From contig NZ_CP061293.1 of NCBI RefSeq assembly GCF_018687495.1, positions 620,001-684,000 of the forward strand: DNA of 64,000 bases. The letters run 5' to 3'. A program made the position numbers and the translations under genes. Under the pieces are notes generated by a model that did no database searches, was not told the origin of the DNA, and saw nothing but the letters and a program-made list of their open reading frames with translations. Positions 20,850-29,402 of this stretch are shown here, one piece after another. Numbering within the stretch: the stretch's first letter is position 1; each line of letters opens with the position of its first letter. Origin of the DNA: Polynucleobacter sp. MWH-Svant-W18 (GTDB lineage: Bacteria > Pseudomonadota > Gammaproteobacteria > Burkholderiales > Burkholderiaceae).

Positions 20850-21533
20850 ATGATTCAATTTAAAAGGCCAGATGGTCAATTGCTAGAGGGTTATCTAGTC
20901 GAGCCAGCTGGTTCAACTGATGCCCCTGGAGTCGTCGTCATTCAAGAATGGTGGGGCTTAGATGATGAAGTGAAGTCTGTAGCAGATCGTTTAGCTAAAG
21001 CAGGTTACCGCGCGCTCGTCCCAGATTTATATCGTGGTAAGTTGGCGCTCGAAGCGAATGAGGCTGAGCATTTGATGGGTGATCTGAACTTTGGAGACGC
21101 AGCAGGTCAAGATATTCGTGGCGCAGTTCAATATCTCAAAGCGACTGGTAGTAAAAAAGTAGCAGTCACTGGATTTTGTATGGGCGGCGCACTAACCGTA
21201 CTATCTGCATGCAATGTTCCAGAGTTAGATGGCACGGTAGTTTGGTATGGCTATCCACCGCTAGAGTATGTTGATGCTCAGGCGATTACGAAGCCGATGC
21301 TAGCCCATTGGGCCTTGCACGATGATTTTTTCAGCATTTCGGGGGTAGATTCACTCGAGGAAAAACTCCAGCAAGCGGGTGTTCATTATGATTTTGAGCG
21401 CTATGATGCCAAACACGCTTTTGCTAACCCAAAATCTGATGTGCGAGGCTTGCCGCCTTTGCAATATAACGAAGCGGCAGCAAAGCTAGCTTGGGATAGA
21501 ACTATGGAGTTCTTGAAGAAGAACCTGACTTAA
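20850..21533 (+). CDS. Dienelactone hydrolase family protein
   Basis: A cytoplasmic alpha/beta-hydrolase of 227 residues. The nucleophile elbow is GFCMGG with Cys110 in place of the usual Ser, as in dienelactone hydrolases. The acid is Asp158 or Asp159 (LHDDFFS) and the His is His189 (DAKHAFANP). The oxyanion region IQEWWGLDDEV is also typical. True dienelactone hydrolase works in chloroaromatic breakdown; family members without catabolic neighbours, as here, may act on other esters, so a specific substrate is not assigned. The ATG at 20850 with GGGAG upstream is chosen over the GTG two codons earlier. Confidence 0.88.
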   Translation: MIQFKRPDGQLLEGYLVEPAGSTDAPGVVVIQEWWGLDDEVKSVADRLAKAGYRALVPDLYRGKLALEANEAEHLMGDLNFGDAAGQDIRGAVQYLKATGSKKVAVTGFCMGGALTVLSACNVPELDGTVVWYGYPPLEYVDAQAITKPMLAHWALHDDFFSISGVDSLEEKLQQAGVHYDFERYDAKHAFANPKSDVRGLPPLQYNEAAAKLAWDRTMEFLKKNLT

Positions 21534-21556
21534 CTAAAAACCGAAGTGAATTTGTT

Positions 21557-22054
21557 ATGCATCTTTTCTCAGAAAATCTCGCCATTGAAGTAGCTAGCTA
21601 CTATCGCAATATTGTTTTGGGTCACGGCGCCACTCCAAAGGTATTTACGATGGTTAATGGCGATGGCGATCAGTATTTATTCTTTATTGATGATTTGCAG
21701 ATGGAGAGGGTCGACGAAGATCAGTTCTTAGCCTATATCGTGCAACAGCATGATGCACTCACTTATGCTCGGGGAACTTTGGTTATTGTCGATCAGTCCC
21801 AGCAATTTATTGAGTTTGCAGTGGTAGATAAGGATGATCAGCAGGCGATTGTTTGCTCCGCAGAGCTCACGCGAGATCTGGAGGATAAGCCTATTGCGTT
21901 GTCAGAGTTTGAGAAGACTTTAGTAAAAAGAGAGTCCATTGTTTTTGGACATCTTTATGATCCTGTAAAGCTTTCAGACGAAAAAACCGAGGATTATGAA
22001 AGTCTTTGGGAAGAAATGAAAGCCAAGATCTTGCATCGCTCAATGGCGATTTAA
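21557..22054 (+). CDS. Protein of unknown function (165 residues)
   Basis: I do not recognise this protein. It is acidic, with no signal peptide and no transmembrane helix, and looks like an alpha/beta cytoplasmic protein: MHLFSENLAIEVASYYRNIV, then FFIDDLQMERVDEDQFLAYI, then RGTLVIVDQSQQFIEFAVVDK and a charged C-terminal helix (LWEEMKAKILHRSMAI). It begins 23 bp after the dienelactone hydrolase gene and is probably co-transcribed with it. Codon use looks like its neighbours. Confidence 0.7.
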   Translation: MHLFSENLAIEVASYYRNIVLGHGATPKVFTMVNGDGDQYLFFIDDLQMERVDEDQFLAYIVQQHDALTYARGTLVIVDQSQQFIEFAVVDKDDQQAIVCSAELTRDLEDKPIALSEFEKTLVKRESIVFGHLYDPVKLSDEKTEDYESLWEEMKAKILHRSMAI

Positions 22055-22066
22055 AAAAGCTTGAAT

Positions 22067-23416
22067 TTAATCCAACTTGTGTTTTAGATAACTTCTAGAA
22101 AGTGCCTCAAGGCCAAAAGATCCAAAGAGGGCTAAGGCCAATGCGATTGCGCTACCAGGGGCGCTCTCGACCACGTTAATAAATAGCGTAGTAAACAAGC
22201 TGAGGTTCACCACAATCGCAGTCCATAAGGGCCAAAGTTTGGCGCCCGTTTGCTTCCGTACCTTGATGTGGCCATAAGTAATGGCTGCATAAACCAATAA
22301 GAAGGCTAGACTAGCCATCTTGCCAACTACATCCAATGGAAATGCTAGCACTAAGGCAATCACAATGAATGAAGAAACGCTTAAAGCACGGATTTGTGTT
22401 TTTAAAACAGCCCCACCCAGAATCTTGGAGATCGAGCTTTTTCTGGCCATGTCTGCGGCAATATTCGATGCTGCAAAAATCGTGGCATTGAGTGCTGCTG
22501 CACAAGCTAAAAGTGCAGAGGCGGCGATGATGCTAAAGCCCAGCTTTCCAGCAACCATTTGAGCGGCATCAGCTAGTACATGCCCATTAAATTGGAGCAT
22601 TTGTGCTGGACTCATTAACAGCACTACGGCGGTGCTCACCAATACATAGGCTATTGTTACTAAGATGAGTGCCGAGAACATCGCTAATGGCAGTTCTTTT
22701 TGCGGCTCACGCATTGCATTAGAGGAGTTGGTTACCACTCCGAAGCCCTGGTAGTTGATATAGAGGATCCCAGTAGCAATAGCGATGCCATTCATAGACC
22801 AGCCAGACGCTTCAAAGTTGCTGACATTGGCAATATGAATGCCACCAGCAGAAAACAGAAGCAGGGCGACGGTGACAAAACCGATTGCAATGGTTTCAGC
22901 TTTACCAACAATATCGGTGCCCAGTAGATTGATTCCCGCACACAGCACAACAATGACTGCACCTATGATTTTGACTTCGAATGCTGAGAGATTTCCGCCG
23001 GAAATGGTGTTGGCGTATTCAGAAAATCCACAAGCATACAGTGCTGCTGCAATCAGATAAGCAATATATTGAAATGAGTTGAGCCCCCCTGAAATCAGTC
23101 CATCGCCAAAGCTCATTACGGTAAAAGTAGCTGCTCCGCCGCTACTCGGAAAGGTGGCACCCAATTTGGCATAAGAGTAGACCGAGAAAGAGGCTGCAAT
23201 TGCTCCCAATAAGAAGGCGATTGGTACATGGGTACCAGCATGTGCACTAGCGGTGCCAAGCAAAGAAAAGAGACCAGCGCCCATCATCCCGCCTATTCCT
23301 AGGGCGGTAGCAGAAAAGAGGCTAATTTCTTTGCCCTTTGCGCTGGTTTTCTTTAATAGGCTGGAGTTCAAGGTTTCTTGCTTAGCTAGGGTTGCATTTG
23401 CTTCATTTAACCCCAT
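22067..23416 (-). CDS. Amino acid permease (APC superfamily)
   Basis: A 449-residue inner-membrane transporter with about twelve helices. The N-terminal helix 1 motif GIGGMMGAGLFSLLG fits the unwound substrate-binding GxGxG segment of APC permeases, and SYAKLGATFPSSGGAATF follows in helix 3. Substrate is not predictable; this branch often carries neutral or cationic amino acids. The frame continues upstream into tRNA-Leu, where it would read [14 protein letters not shown], a known artefact of translating a tRNA gene. I therefore place the start at ATG 23416, 21 bp downstream of the tRNA 3' end, though no clear Shine-Dalgarno precedes it. No terminator separates tRNA and gene. Confidence 0.87.
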   Translation of the reverse strand: MGLNEANATLAKQETLNSSLLKKTSAKGKEISLFSATALGIGGMMGAGLFSLLGTASAHAGTHVPIAFLLGAIAASFSVYSYAKLGATFPSSGGAATFTVMSFGDGLISGGLNSFQYIAYLIAAALYACGFSEYANTISGGNLSAFEVKIIGAVIVVLCAGINLLGTDIVGKAETIAIGFVTVALLLFSAGGIHIANVSNFEASGWSMNGIAIATGILYINYQGFGVVTNSSNAMREPQKELPLAMFSALILVTIAYVLVSTAVVLLMSPAQMLQFNGHVLADAAQMVAGKLGFSIIAASALLACAAALNATIFAASNIAADMARKSSISKILGGAVLKTQIRALSVSSFIVIALVLAFPLDVVGKMASLAFLLVYAAITYGHIKVRKQTGAKLWPLWTAIVVNLSLFTTLFINVVESAPGSAIALALALFGSFGLEALSRSYLKHKLD

Positions 23417-23437
23417 ATAGGGTCTATGGAGAGTGTT

Positions 23438-23524
23438 TGGTGCCCAGGAAGGGACTCGAACCCCCACAACCTTACGATCGCCAGCACCTGAAGCTGGTGC
23501 GTCTACCAATTTCGCCACCTGGGC
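23438..23524 (-). tRNA. leuX-type tRNA-Leu(CAG): tRNA-Leu (anticodon CAG)
   Basis: The minus strand folds into a class II tRNA. The acceptor stem is GCCCAGG/CCTGGGC with discriminator A and an encoded CCA end (23438-23440). The anticodon stem CCAGC/GCTGG holds the loop TTCAGGT, anticodon CAG, reading CUG codons. The variable arm is long, as expected for leucine, and the T arm has GGTTCGAGTCC. The length is 87 nt with CCA. Confidence 0.96.
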
Positions 23525-23532
23525 ATGCCTCT

Positions 23533-23538
23533 ATTATA
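23533..23538 (-). promoter_or_regulatory. -10 element of the tRNA-Leu promoter
   Basis: A perfect TATAAT on the minus strand, 8 bp upstream of the tRNA 5' end, preceded by a run of C. The hexamer at 17-bp spacing (AAGCCT) is a poor -35. This promoter may also transcribe the downstream permease gene. Confidence 0.55.
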
Positions 23539-23681
23539 GGGGGATGGGCGTTTTTAGGCTTTTTGAACGCCATTTTGGCTTTTTCAGATTGGTCTTAGTG
23601 GTTTGATACAGTAGGCCTATTCATAACAAAAATAGATATCAACAGATATATAGTAAGGGCATGTATTGCCGAAGGAATTAA

Positions 23682-26069
23682 ATGCGTAAAGCAAAAGACT
23701 TGGTGCCGCGAGAGGCTGATCGTTTAGGAACAGTCCAGGGTCACCGAGATGGATTTGGGTTTGTAATCCCCGACGATGGTGGGGAAGATATTTTTCTCTC
23801 TGAACGAGAGATGTCCCGTGTAATGCACGGCGATAGAGTGAACGTCAAAGTATTAGGAACAGATCGACGTGGTCGTCCTGAAGGGCAAATTGTTGAAGTC
23901 GTTCTGCACGCGAATAAGGTAGTCATTGGCCGTCTCTTGAATGAAAACGGTGTCTTGATTGTTGCGCCAGAAGATAACCGCATTGGTCATGACATTTTGA
24001 TTCCGCCAAAAGGACAGGGACAAGCAAAATTAGGTCAGGTAGTTAGCGTAGAAATTATTGACTATCCAGATAGCTATCGCCAAGCGGTTGGCCGCGTGGT
24101 TGAGGTCTTGGGCGAGATTGATGACCCTGGGATGGAGATCGAAATCGCTGTACGCAAGTATGGTGTGCCACATGAGTTCTCAGCTGCTGCTATGAAAGAA
24201 GCTGCAGCGCTTCCCGATACAGTTCAGCAGGCCGATTTAGAGGGTCGAGTAGATTTACGGGACATTCCATTGGTCACCATTGATGGTGCTGATGCGAGAG
24301 ACTTCGATGATGCGGTATATTGCGAACCCATCATGTATGGCAAAACTAAAGCCTGGCGTTTGATTGTTGCCATTGCCGACGTTTCCCATTACGTCAAACC
24401 TGGACATCCCTTGGATGACGAAGGCTTGCTCCGGGCAACCTCAGTCTACTTCCCAAGACGTGTCATTCCGATGCTCCCAGAGAAGATCTCTAATGGCTTG
24501 TGCTCGCTCAATCCTGATGTAGATCGTCTTTGTATGGTCTGTGACTCCGTAGTAGATAACAACGGTACAGTCTTGGCCTACCAGTTTTATCCAGCAGTGA
24601 TGCATTCTGCACAACGCTTTACCTATGACATCGTTTGGGAAATTCTCTCAAATAGTAAAGGGCCTGAAGCAGCGCGTTTTGCGCAATTCCGTCCCTTATT
24701 GGGCAATCTCTACTCTTTATTTAAGATTCTCCTGGCTGCGCGCGAGCGACGTGGCGCAATTGAATTCGAGACGACTGAGACCCAAATCATTAGTAATGAG
24801 CTGGGCAAGATTCTGCGTATCGAACCACGCTTGCGCAATGATGCTCATCGTTTAATTGAAGAGTGCATGCTAACGGCGAACGTCTGTGCTGCCGACTTCA
24901 TTGAGAAGAATAAACATCTGAGTCTTTACCGTGTACACGGTGAGCCCTCCGAAGAGAAGTTGGTGACTTTGCGTCAGGTGCTGAGAACCTCTGGTTTGTC
25001 ACTAGGCGGTGGCGAGAAACCTAAGCCACGCGATTTTGCAAAATTGATGCGTGAAATTAAAGATCGTCCTGACGCTAATATGTTGCAATCTGTAGTATTG
25101 CGCTCCATGCAACAAGCGATGTATCAGCCCGATAATGAAGGCCACTTTGGCTTGGCTTATCCAGCGTATTCTCATTTCACAAGTCCGATTCGCAGATATC
25201 CTGACTTGCTGACCCATCGCGTGATCAAGTCCATCTTGCAAAAGAAGCCTTACGCTCCCGTTATTCCGCCGAACGTGCCATTGAATTTGACACTGCCACG
25301 TAAAGGTAAGGGTCGTGAGAATGCAGTCAATGCCAAGAAATCCCAAAATGATGCCAAGGCTGTCCCAAGCAAAGGCGTTAGAACGCCGAAGGGCGGTAAT
25401 GCTGCTTTACCTATTTGGGGTCAGTTAGGAGTCCATTGCTCATCCAATGAGCGCCGTGCTGATGAGGCATCGCGAGATGTTGAGGCTTGGCTCAAGTGCT
25501 ATTACATGCGTGACCATCTTGGTCAAGAATATGCAGGATCAGTAACTAGCGTTGCCAACTTTGGATTGTTCATTCAGCTGGAAAACCTATTCGTTGAGGG
25601 TATGGTCCATGTCACCGAACTTGGTGGAGATTACTTCCAATACGATGAGGCACGTCAAGAGTTGCGCGGTGAACGCACTGGTATTCGTTATCGCTTAGGC
25701 GATCGCCTGCATGTATTGGTGAGCCGTGTCGACCTAGATGCCCGTAAGATCGAATTTAGTCTAGTTAAATCCGTTGGGGCTGATGCGAGTGGCGCCTCTA
25801 ATCGCCGTCAATTGCTCTTAGCGGCTGATACTGGCAGACCTAATAAAAAAGCAGCATCTAAAAAGACTCGCCCTGCGAATAAGACTCCACAAAAGCCCAG
25901 CGGCATTAATGTGAATGCTGCTAAGTCTGCTGGAGCGTTGAGTGCCACCCAATCGAAGAGCAAGGCTAGTCGCAAGAACGGCAAAGGCAATAAGCCCGGT
26001 AGAACGCCAGGGAAGGCTGCTGGAAATAAGCCTCCAGTGCGCAATACCCGAGCGGCTCGTCGTAAATAA
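23682..26069 (+). CDS. rnr: Ribonuclease R
   Basis: A 3'-to-5' exoribonuclease that degrades structured RNA and acts in rRNA quality control and trans-translation. Order: N-terminal cold-shock-like RNA-binding domains (GTVQGHRDGFGFVIPDDGG), the RNB catalytic domain with the metal-binding aspartates in DGADARDFDDAVY, the HFTSPIRRYPDLLTHR motif, an S1 domain near 600-680 (GSVTSVANFGLFIQL), and a Lys/Ala-rich basic tail of about 90 residues. A basic low-complexity insert (about residues 535-575) separates RRYPDL from the HCSSNERRADEASRDVE motif. Length is 795 residues. rlmB starts 25 bp downstream. Confidence 0.95.
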   Translation: MRKAKDLVPREADRLGTVQGHRDGFGFVIPDDGGEDIFLSEREMSRVMHGDRVNVKVLGTDRRGRPEGQIVEVVLHANKVVIGRLLNENGVLIVAPEDNRIGHDILIPPKGQGQAKLGQVVSVEIIDYPDSYRQAVGRVVEVLGEIDDPGMEIEIAVRKYGVPHEFSAAAMKEAAALPDTVQQADLEGRVDLRDIPLVTIDGADARDFDDAVYCEPIMYGKTKAWRLIVAIADVSHYVKPGHPLDDEGLLRATSVYFPRRVIPMLPEKISNGLCSLNPDVDRLCMVCDSVVDNNGTVLAYQFYPAVMHSAQRFTYDIVWEILSNSKGPEAARFAQFRPLLGNLYSLFKILLAARERRGAIEFETTETQIISNELGKILRIEPRLRNDAHRLIEECMLTANVCAADFIEKNKHLSLYRVHGEPSEEKLVTLRQVLRTSGLSLGGGEKPKPRDFAKLMREIKDRPDANMLQSVVLRSMQQAMYQPDNEGHFGLAYPAYSHFTSPIRRYPDLLTHRVIKSILQKKPYAPVIPPNVPLNLTLPRKGKGRENAVNAKKSQNDAKAVPSKGVRTPKGGNAALPIWGQLGVHCSSNERRADEASRDVEAWLKCYYMRDHLGQEYAGSVTSVANFGLFIQLENLFVEGMVHVTELGGDYFQYDEARQELRGERTGIRYRLGDRLHVLVSRVDLDARKIEFSLVKSVGADASGASNRRQLLLAADTGRPNKKAASKKTRPANKTPQKPSGINVNAAKSAGALSATQSKSKASRKNGKGNKPGRTPGKAAGNKPPVRNTRAARRK

Positions 26070-26094
26070 GAACAGTAGAGAATAAGCACATCAG

Positions 26095-26850
26095 ATGAAA
26101 CAAATATTGGTTGGCTTTCATGCGGTACAAGCGCGCTTACGCGTTGACCCAGATAGTCTTAAGGCGGTCTATTTTGACCCTAGTCGTCGTGATCGACGTA
26201 TGGGCGATTTTTTAAAACAAGCAGAAGAAATCTTAGGTGAGCGTTTGCATGCAGCAGATGCAGAGCGTTTACATAAATTGACTGGCCATGATCGTCACCA
26301 AGGCGTCGTTGCCTTAGCTGAAAAGATGACCATAGCGCGCACCATTACAGAAGTGGTGGAGGATGTCGAGGAAGCGCAGCAAAAGCCACTCTTCTTAGTT
26401 TTGGATGGCGTTACCGATCCCCATAATTTTGGTGCCTGTTTGCGTGTAGCCGATGGTGCTGGTGTCAATGCAGTGGTGATTCCTAAAGATCGTTCAGCAT
26501 CCATCAACGCTACCGTCAGCAAAGTCTCTAGCGGCGCATCTGAAGTGATGCCCGTGATTACCGTAACCAATCTCGTTCGGAGCATGAAAGAAATGCAAGA
26601 AGCGGGTGTTTGGTTAATTGGCACTGATGATGAAGCTCAAAAATCGATCTACGATATTGATCTGACAGGCCCGATTGCGATCGTGATGGGCGCTGAAGGT
26701 GAAGGCATGCGCCGCCTCACTAAAGAAACCTGTGATGAACTTGTCCGTATCCCGATGCAGGGAGTGGTGGAGAGTTTGAATGTATCGGTGGCCAGCGGTG
26801 TATGTCTCTATGAGACATTAAGACAACGTCTTGCTAAAACCAAAAAATAA
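26095..26850 (+). CDS. rlmB: 23S rRNA (guanosine(2251)-2'-O)-methyltransferase RlmB
   Basis: A SPOUT-class methyltransferase that modifies G2251 in the peptidyl-transferase P loop. Order: N-terminal substrate-binding domain with FHAVQARL and HQGVVA, then the SpoU domain with the knot motifs [31 protein letters not shown] and [20 protein letters not shown]. The 251-residue length is normal. It follows rnr closely, as in E. coli and Ralstonia, which links RNA decay with ribosome modification in one transcript. Confidence 0.95.
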   Translation: MKQILVGFHAVQARLRVDPDSLKAVYFDPSRRDRRMGDFLKQAEEILGERLHAADAERLHKLTGHDRHQGVVALAEKMTIARTITEVVEDVEEAQQKPLFLVLDGVTDPHNFGACLRVADGAGVNAVVIPKDRSASINATVSKVSSGASEVMPVITVTNLVRSMKEMQEAGVWLIGTDDEAQKSIYDIDLTGPIAIVMGAEGEGMRRLTKETCDELVRIPMQGVVESLNVSVASGVCLYETLRQRLAKTKK

Positions 26851-26898
26851 GCCTAAGCTGAATTTAGTACTTACTAAATACATACTTAAGGGGTTGAT

Positions 26899-27084
26899 AT
26901 GAAATGCAATATTGGTCACACTGAACGCGTTCTACGGATGACAGTTGGCGTTACCCTAATGGGTTTAGCTGGATTTGGGATTACTGGCCCTTGGGCTTGG
27001 ATTGGAATTATTCCGCTATTGACTGGAATGATTGGCAATTGCCCCCTTTATAGTTTGATTGGCATCAGTACTGCCAAAAAATAA
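26899..27084 (+). CDS. DUF2892 family small membrane protein
   Basis: A 61-residue protein starting MKCNIGHTERVLRMTVGV, with two hydrophobic segments (about 14-32 and 33-52) and the conserved GNCPLYSLIGIST near the end. This is the DUF2892 (YgaP transmembrane-like) domain, which elsewhere occurs alone or fused to rhodanese. It has an AAGGGG ribosome-binding site 7 nt before the start. Its molecular role is not known. It is convergent with tal. Confidence 0.85.
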   Translation: MKCNIGHTERVLRMTVGVTLMGLAGFGITGPWAWIGIIPLLTGMIGNCPLYSLIGISTAKK

Positions 27085-27107
27085 GTAGTTCTATTACTAG
27101 CAAGGCT

Positions 27108-28070
27108 CTACGCAAGTAGGGCTTCTAGTTTTTCTGTGTCGATACAGAAATTACGAATACCTTCAGCCAATTTCTCGGTGGCCATTGCATCATTATTCAG
27201 TTGTAAGCGGAAGCTTGACTCATCTAGTTTTAATGGGGTGATCTGTGCATTCAAAGCGCTAGTGGCATCCAATTTCTTGCTAACGCTAGCAGTATTCGCG
27301 CTCAACTCTGCCAATAGCTCTGGGCTAATAGTTAGTAGGTCACAGCCTGCTAGTTCAAGGATCTGGCTGGTATTGCGAAAACTCGCACCCATGATTTCAG
27401 TAGCAATGCCAAAGTGTTTGTAGTATTGGTAAATGCGTTTGACAGAAGTCACACCAGGATCATTGGCGCCGCCATGATTGGCATCACTCCAGCTAGTACC
27501 AAGCTTTGCTTTATTCCAATCGGTAATGCGACCGACAAATGGAGAAATCAATTTGGCATTGGCAGCGCCGCATGCGGCAGCTTGCACTAAAGAGAAGAGC
27601 AGGGTCATATTGCAATGAATACCGGCAGACTCTAATTCTTTTGCGGCAGCAATGCCTTCCCAAGTGCCAGCTAACTTGATCAAAATCCGCTTGCGATCAA
27701 TGCCATGAGATTCGTACAGGGAAATGAGGTGTTTCGCTTTAGCGACTGTTGCCTTTGTATCAAAGGAAAGACGTGCATCGACTTCAGTAGAAACGCGGCC
27801 AGGAACAATTTTTAGAATCTCTAAACCAAACGCTACCAAGATATAGTCCACTAGGTCTGTCGGACTCATGCCTGGGTGTGCAGCCTTAACGGAGTTCACC
27901 AAAGATTGGTAATTGCTTTGCTGTGCCGCCTTGAGAATAAGGGATGGATTGGTCGTGGCATCTTGCGGCTGAAACTCTTGCATGCGCTCAAAGTCACCTG
28001 TATCTGCTACAACGGTCGTGAATTTCTTGAGCTGCTCAAGTTGACTGGATGTAAGGGCGGTGCTATTCAT
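27108..28070 (-). CDS. tal: Transaldolase
   Basis: A pentose-phosphate pathway enzyme that transfers a dihydroxyacetone unit between sugar phosphates. The Schiff-base lysine lies in [35 protein letters not shown] and [12 protein letters not shown] are family signatures of the TalB-type classic transaldolase. Length is 320 residues. It is divergent from rpiA, another pentose-phosphate enzyme, across about 100 bp that contain the palindrome TATCATATGATA; shared control is possible. Confidence 0.96.
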   Translation of the reverse strand: MNSTALTSSQLEQLKKFTTVVADTGDFERMQEFQPQDATTNPSLILKAAQQSNYQSLVNSVKAAHPGMSPTDLVDYILVAFGLEILKIVPGRVSTEVDARLSFDTKATVAKAKHLISLYESHGIDRKRILIKLAGTWEGIAAAKELESAGIHCNMTLLFSLVQAAACGAANAKLISPFVGRITDWNKAKLGTSWSDANHGGANDPGVTSVKRIYQYYKHFGIATEIMGASFRNTSQILELAGCDLLTISPELLAELSANTASVSKKLDATSALNAQITPLKLDESSFRLQLNNDAMATEKLAEGIRNFCIDTEKLEALLA

Positions 28071-28116
28071 GGCTTATGGGTCTAAAAGAAGTCTGCTTTG
28101 GAAGGTTTCTGATGAA

Positions 28117-28128
28117 TATCATATGATA
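28117..28128. promoter_or_regulatory. Palindrome in the tal/rpiA divergent region
   Basis: A perfect 12-bp palindrome, TATCATATGATA, between the divergent tal and rpiA genes. It may be an operator or part of overlapping -10 elements. No regulator can be named. Confidence 0.3.
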
Positions 28129-28172
28129 GATGCATTCATTACTCAGTTCTAGTAAAGGCGTTTGGCGGACAC

Positions 28173-28883
28173 ATGACTCAGGATCAATTAAAGCAAATGG
28201 TGGGTGAAGCAGCTCGGGATGAGGTTCTCAAGCTGGCTGCTGGACAAATTTTAGGTGTGGGTACTGGCTCAACTGCCAACTTTTTCATTGATGCCTTAGC
28301 CCCCCACAAAGATCATTTTGCAGGTACGGTTTCCAGTTCGAATGCCACTACTGAGCGACTGCTCAAGCATGGCTTCAAAGTGCTAGATCCCAATGATGTC
28401 GTCAGCCTTCCAGCTTATGTTGATGGCGCCGATGAAATCGATCCTGCTGGCCACATGATCAAAGGGGGCGGTGGGGCGCTGACTCGAGAAAAGATCATTG
28501 CCTCCATGGCTAAGCAATTTATTTGTATTTGCGATTCCTCTAAGCAAGTGCCGGTACTCGGTAACTTCGCGCTTCCAGTAGAAATCATTCCTTTGGCAAA
28601 GGGTGTGGTTGCTAGAGAGCTGGAAAAGCTTGGCGGTAAAGTAACCTTGCGCCCAGCCAAAAGTATTCGGGCTGATCTCCAACAAACCCCTAGTGAGCCC
28701 TTTGTGACAGATAACGGTGGTTGGATTTTGGATATTACTGGATTGAAGATTAGCGACCCTATTGCTTTAGAAGCTCAAATCAATCAAATTGCAGGCGTGA
28801 TCACGGTTGGACTCTTTGCCAAAGAAAAAGCGGACATCTTGTTGGTCAGCAATACCTCTGGCGTGGAAAGAATCGTCCTCTAG
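28173..28883 (+). CDS. rpiA: Ribose-5-phosphate isomerase A
   Basis: Interconverts ribose 5-phosphate and ribulose 5-phosphate. Motifs [24 protein letters not shown] (catalytic Asp/Glu) and [12 protein letters not shown] (catalytic Glu and Lys) are intact; the length of 236 residues is slightly above the E. coli protein. It is transcribed away from tal and ends just before a strong bidirectional hairpin. Confidence 0.96.
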   Translation: MTQDQLKQMVGEAARDEVLKLAAGQILGVGTGSTANFFIDALAPHKDHFAGTVSSSNATTERLLKHGFKVLDPNDVVSLPAYVDGADEIDPAGHMIKGGGGALTREKIIASMAKQFICICDSSKQVPVLGNFALPVEIIPLAKGVVARELEKLGGKVTLRPAKSIRADLQQTPSEPFVTDNGGWILDITGLKISDPIALEAQINQIAGVITVGLFAKEKADILLVSNTSGVERIVL

Positions 28884-28886
28884 AAA

Positions 28887-28923
28887 GTAAAAAACCCGAC
28901 GGGGTATGCCCATCGGGTTGTTT
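28887..28923. terminator. Bidirectional terminator (rpiA / minus-strand small RNA)
   Basis: Outer stem AACCCGA/TCGGGTT and inner GGG/CCC around GTATG. On the minus strand the stem is followed by six T, a strong terminator; on the plus strand the following tract is weaker. It closes rpiA on one side and the putative small RNA on the other. Confidence 0.8.
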
Positions 28924-29046
28924 GCCATGGTTTGCATGGCGCAGGCACTCGGAAGGTATTTAGTTCCTTAGCCTATAAGCACATAGATGTGCTTATTCTT
29001 AAATGGCTTTCGCCAATGTGGCGGGGCACTCAAACTGCCTCACCAC
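28887..29046 (-). ncRNA. Putative structured small RNA (about 160 nt)
   Basis: The minus strand between yggX and rpiA has no ORF but contains a chain of stem-loops. In transcript order they are an 11-bp stem with one mismatch (29046-29018), a TGGC/GCCA stem closed by GAAA (29015-29004), a 10-bp dyad ATAAGCACAT/ATGTGCTTAT (28996-28975), a weak AAGG/CCTT stem, a perfect GCCATG/CATGGC stem (28940-28924), and a terminator with six T. A good promoter ends just before the first stem. It does not look like 6S, 4.5S, tmRNA or RNase P RNA. It could also be the structured 3' end of the yggX transcript. Confidence 0.55.
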
Positions 29047-29052
29047 AATTAC

Positions 29053-29081
29053 ATCCTATGCCTGTGTTTTGACTGTGTCAA
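29053..29081 (-). promoter_or_regulatory. Promoter for the putative small RNA
   Basis: On the minus strand, a perfect -35 TTGACA (29081-29076) and a -10 TAGGAT (29058-29053) are separated by exactly 17 bp. The predicted transcription start is about 29046, at the base of the first stem-loop. It lies directly after the yggX stop codon. Confidence 0.6.
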
Positions 29082-29097
29082 CACTCCAGATCAAGAT

Positions 29098-29370
29098 TTA
29101 CTCAGCTGGTGGAACGTAACCCTGTGCCATATCTGCACCACCCTCAAAGAAGTATTTCTCGACCTGCTTCAGAAGGTACTGGCGAGCACGGGGATCGGCC
29201 ATATTGAGGCGATTTTCGTTAATTAACATGGTTTGCTGCTTTAACCAGGCAGCCCAAGCTTCTTTAGAAACTTGATTCCAAATCTTTTTGCCAAGCTCGC
29301 CAGGAAGCGGAGCAAAATCCATTCCTTCAGCCTCTTTGTTGAGCTTGATGCATTGAACCATGCGTGCCAT
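29098..29370 (-). CDS. yggX: Oxidative damage protection / Fe(2+)-trafficking protein YggX
   Basis: A 90-residue protein of the YggX family, which in Salmonella and E. coli protects iron-sulfur enzymes from oxidative damage and may carry Fe(II). The N-terminus [19 protein letters not shown] with the conserved Cys, then [12 protein letters not shown] (written [12 protein letters not shown] here), [14 protein letters not shown] and the FF residues of KYFFEGG are characteristic. It is downstream of argA on the same strand with a 32-bp gap. Confidence 0.94.
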   Translation of the reverse strand: MARMVQCIKLNKEAEGMDFAPLPGELGKKIWNQVSKEAWAAWLKQQTMLINENRLNMADPRARQYLLKQVEKYFFEGGADMAQGYVPPAE

Positions 29371-29402
29371 CTGTAATGCCTTTCTGAATAATTGCTTTTT
29401 AC

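Noticed and set aside
23417-23518. N-terminal extension of the permease beginning [14 protein letters not shown]
   Set aside because: This is the translation of the tRNA-Leu gene, a known artefact. The start was moved to 23416.
28887-29046. 6S, 4.5S, tmRNA or RNase P RNA identity for the structured RNA
   Set aside because: The fold is a chain of separate hairpins rather than the 6S rod, and conserved sequences of the other RNAs are absent.
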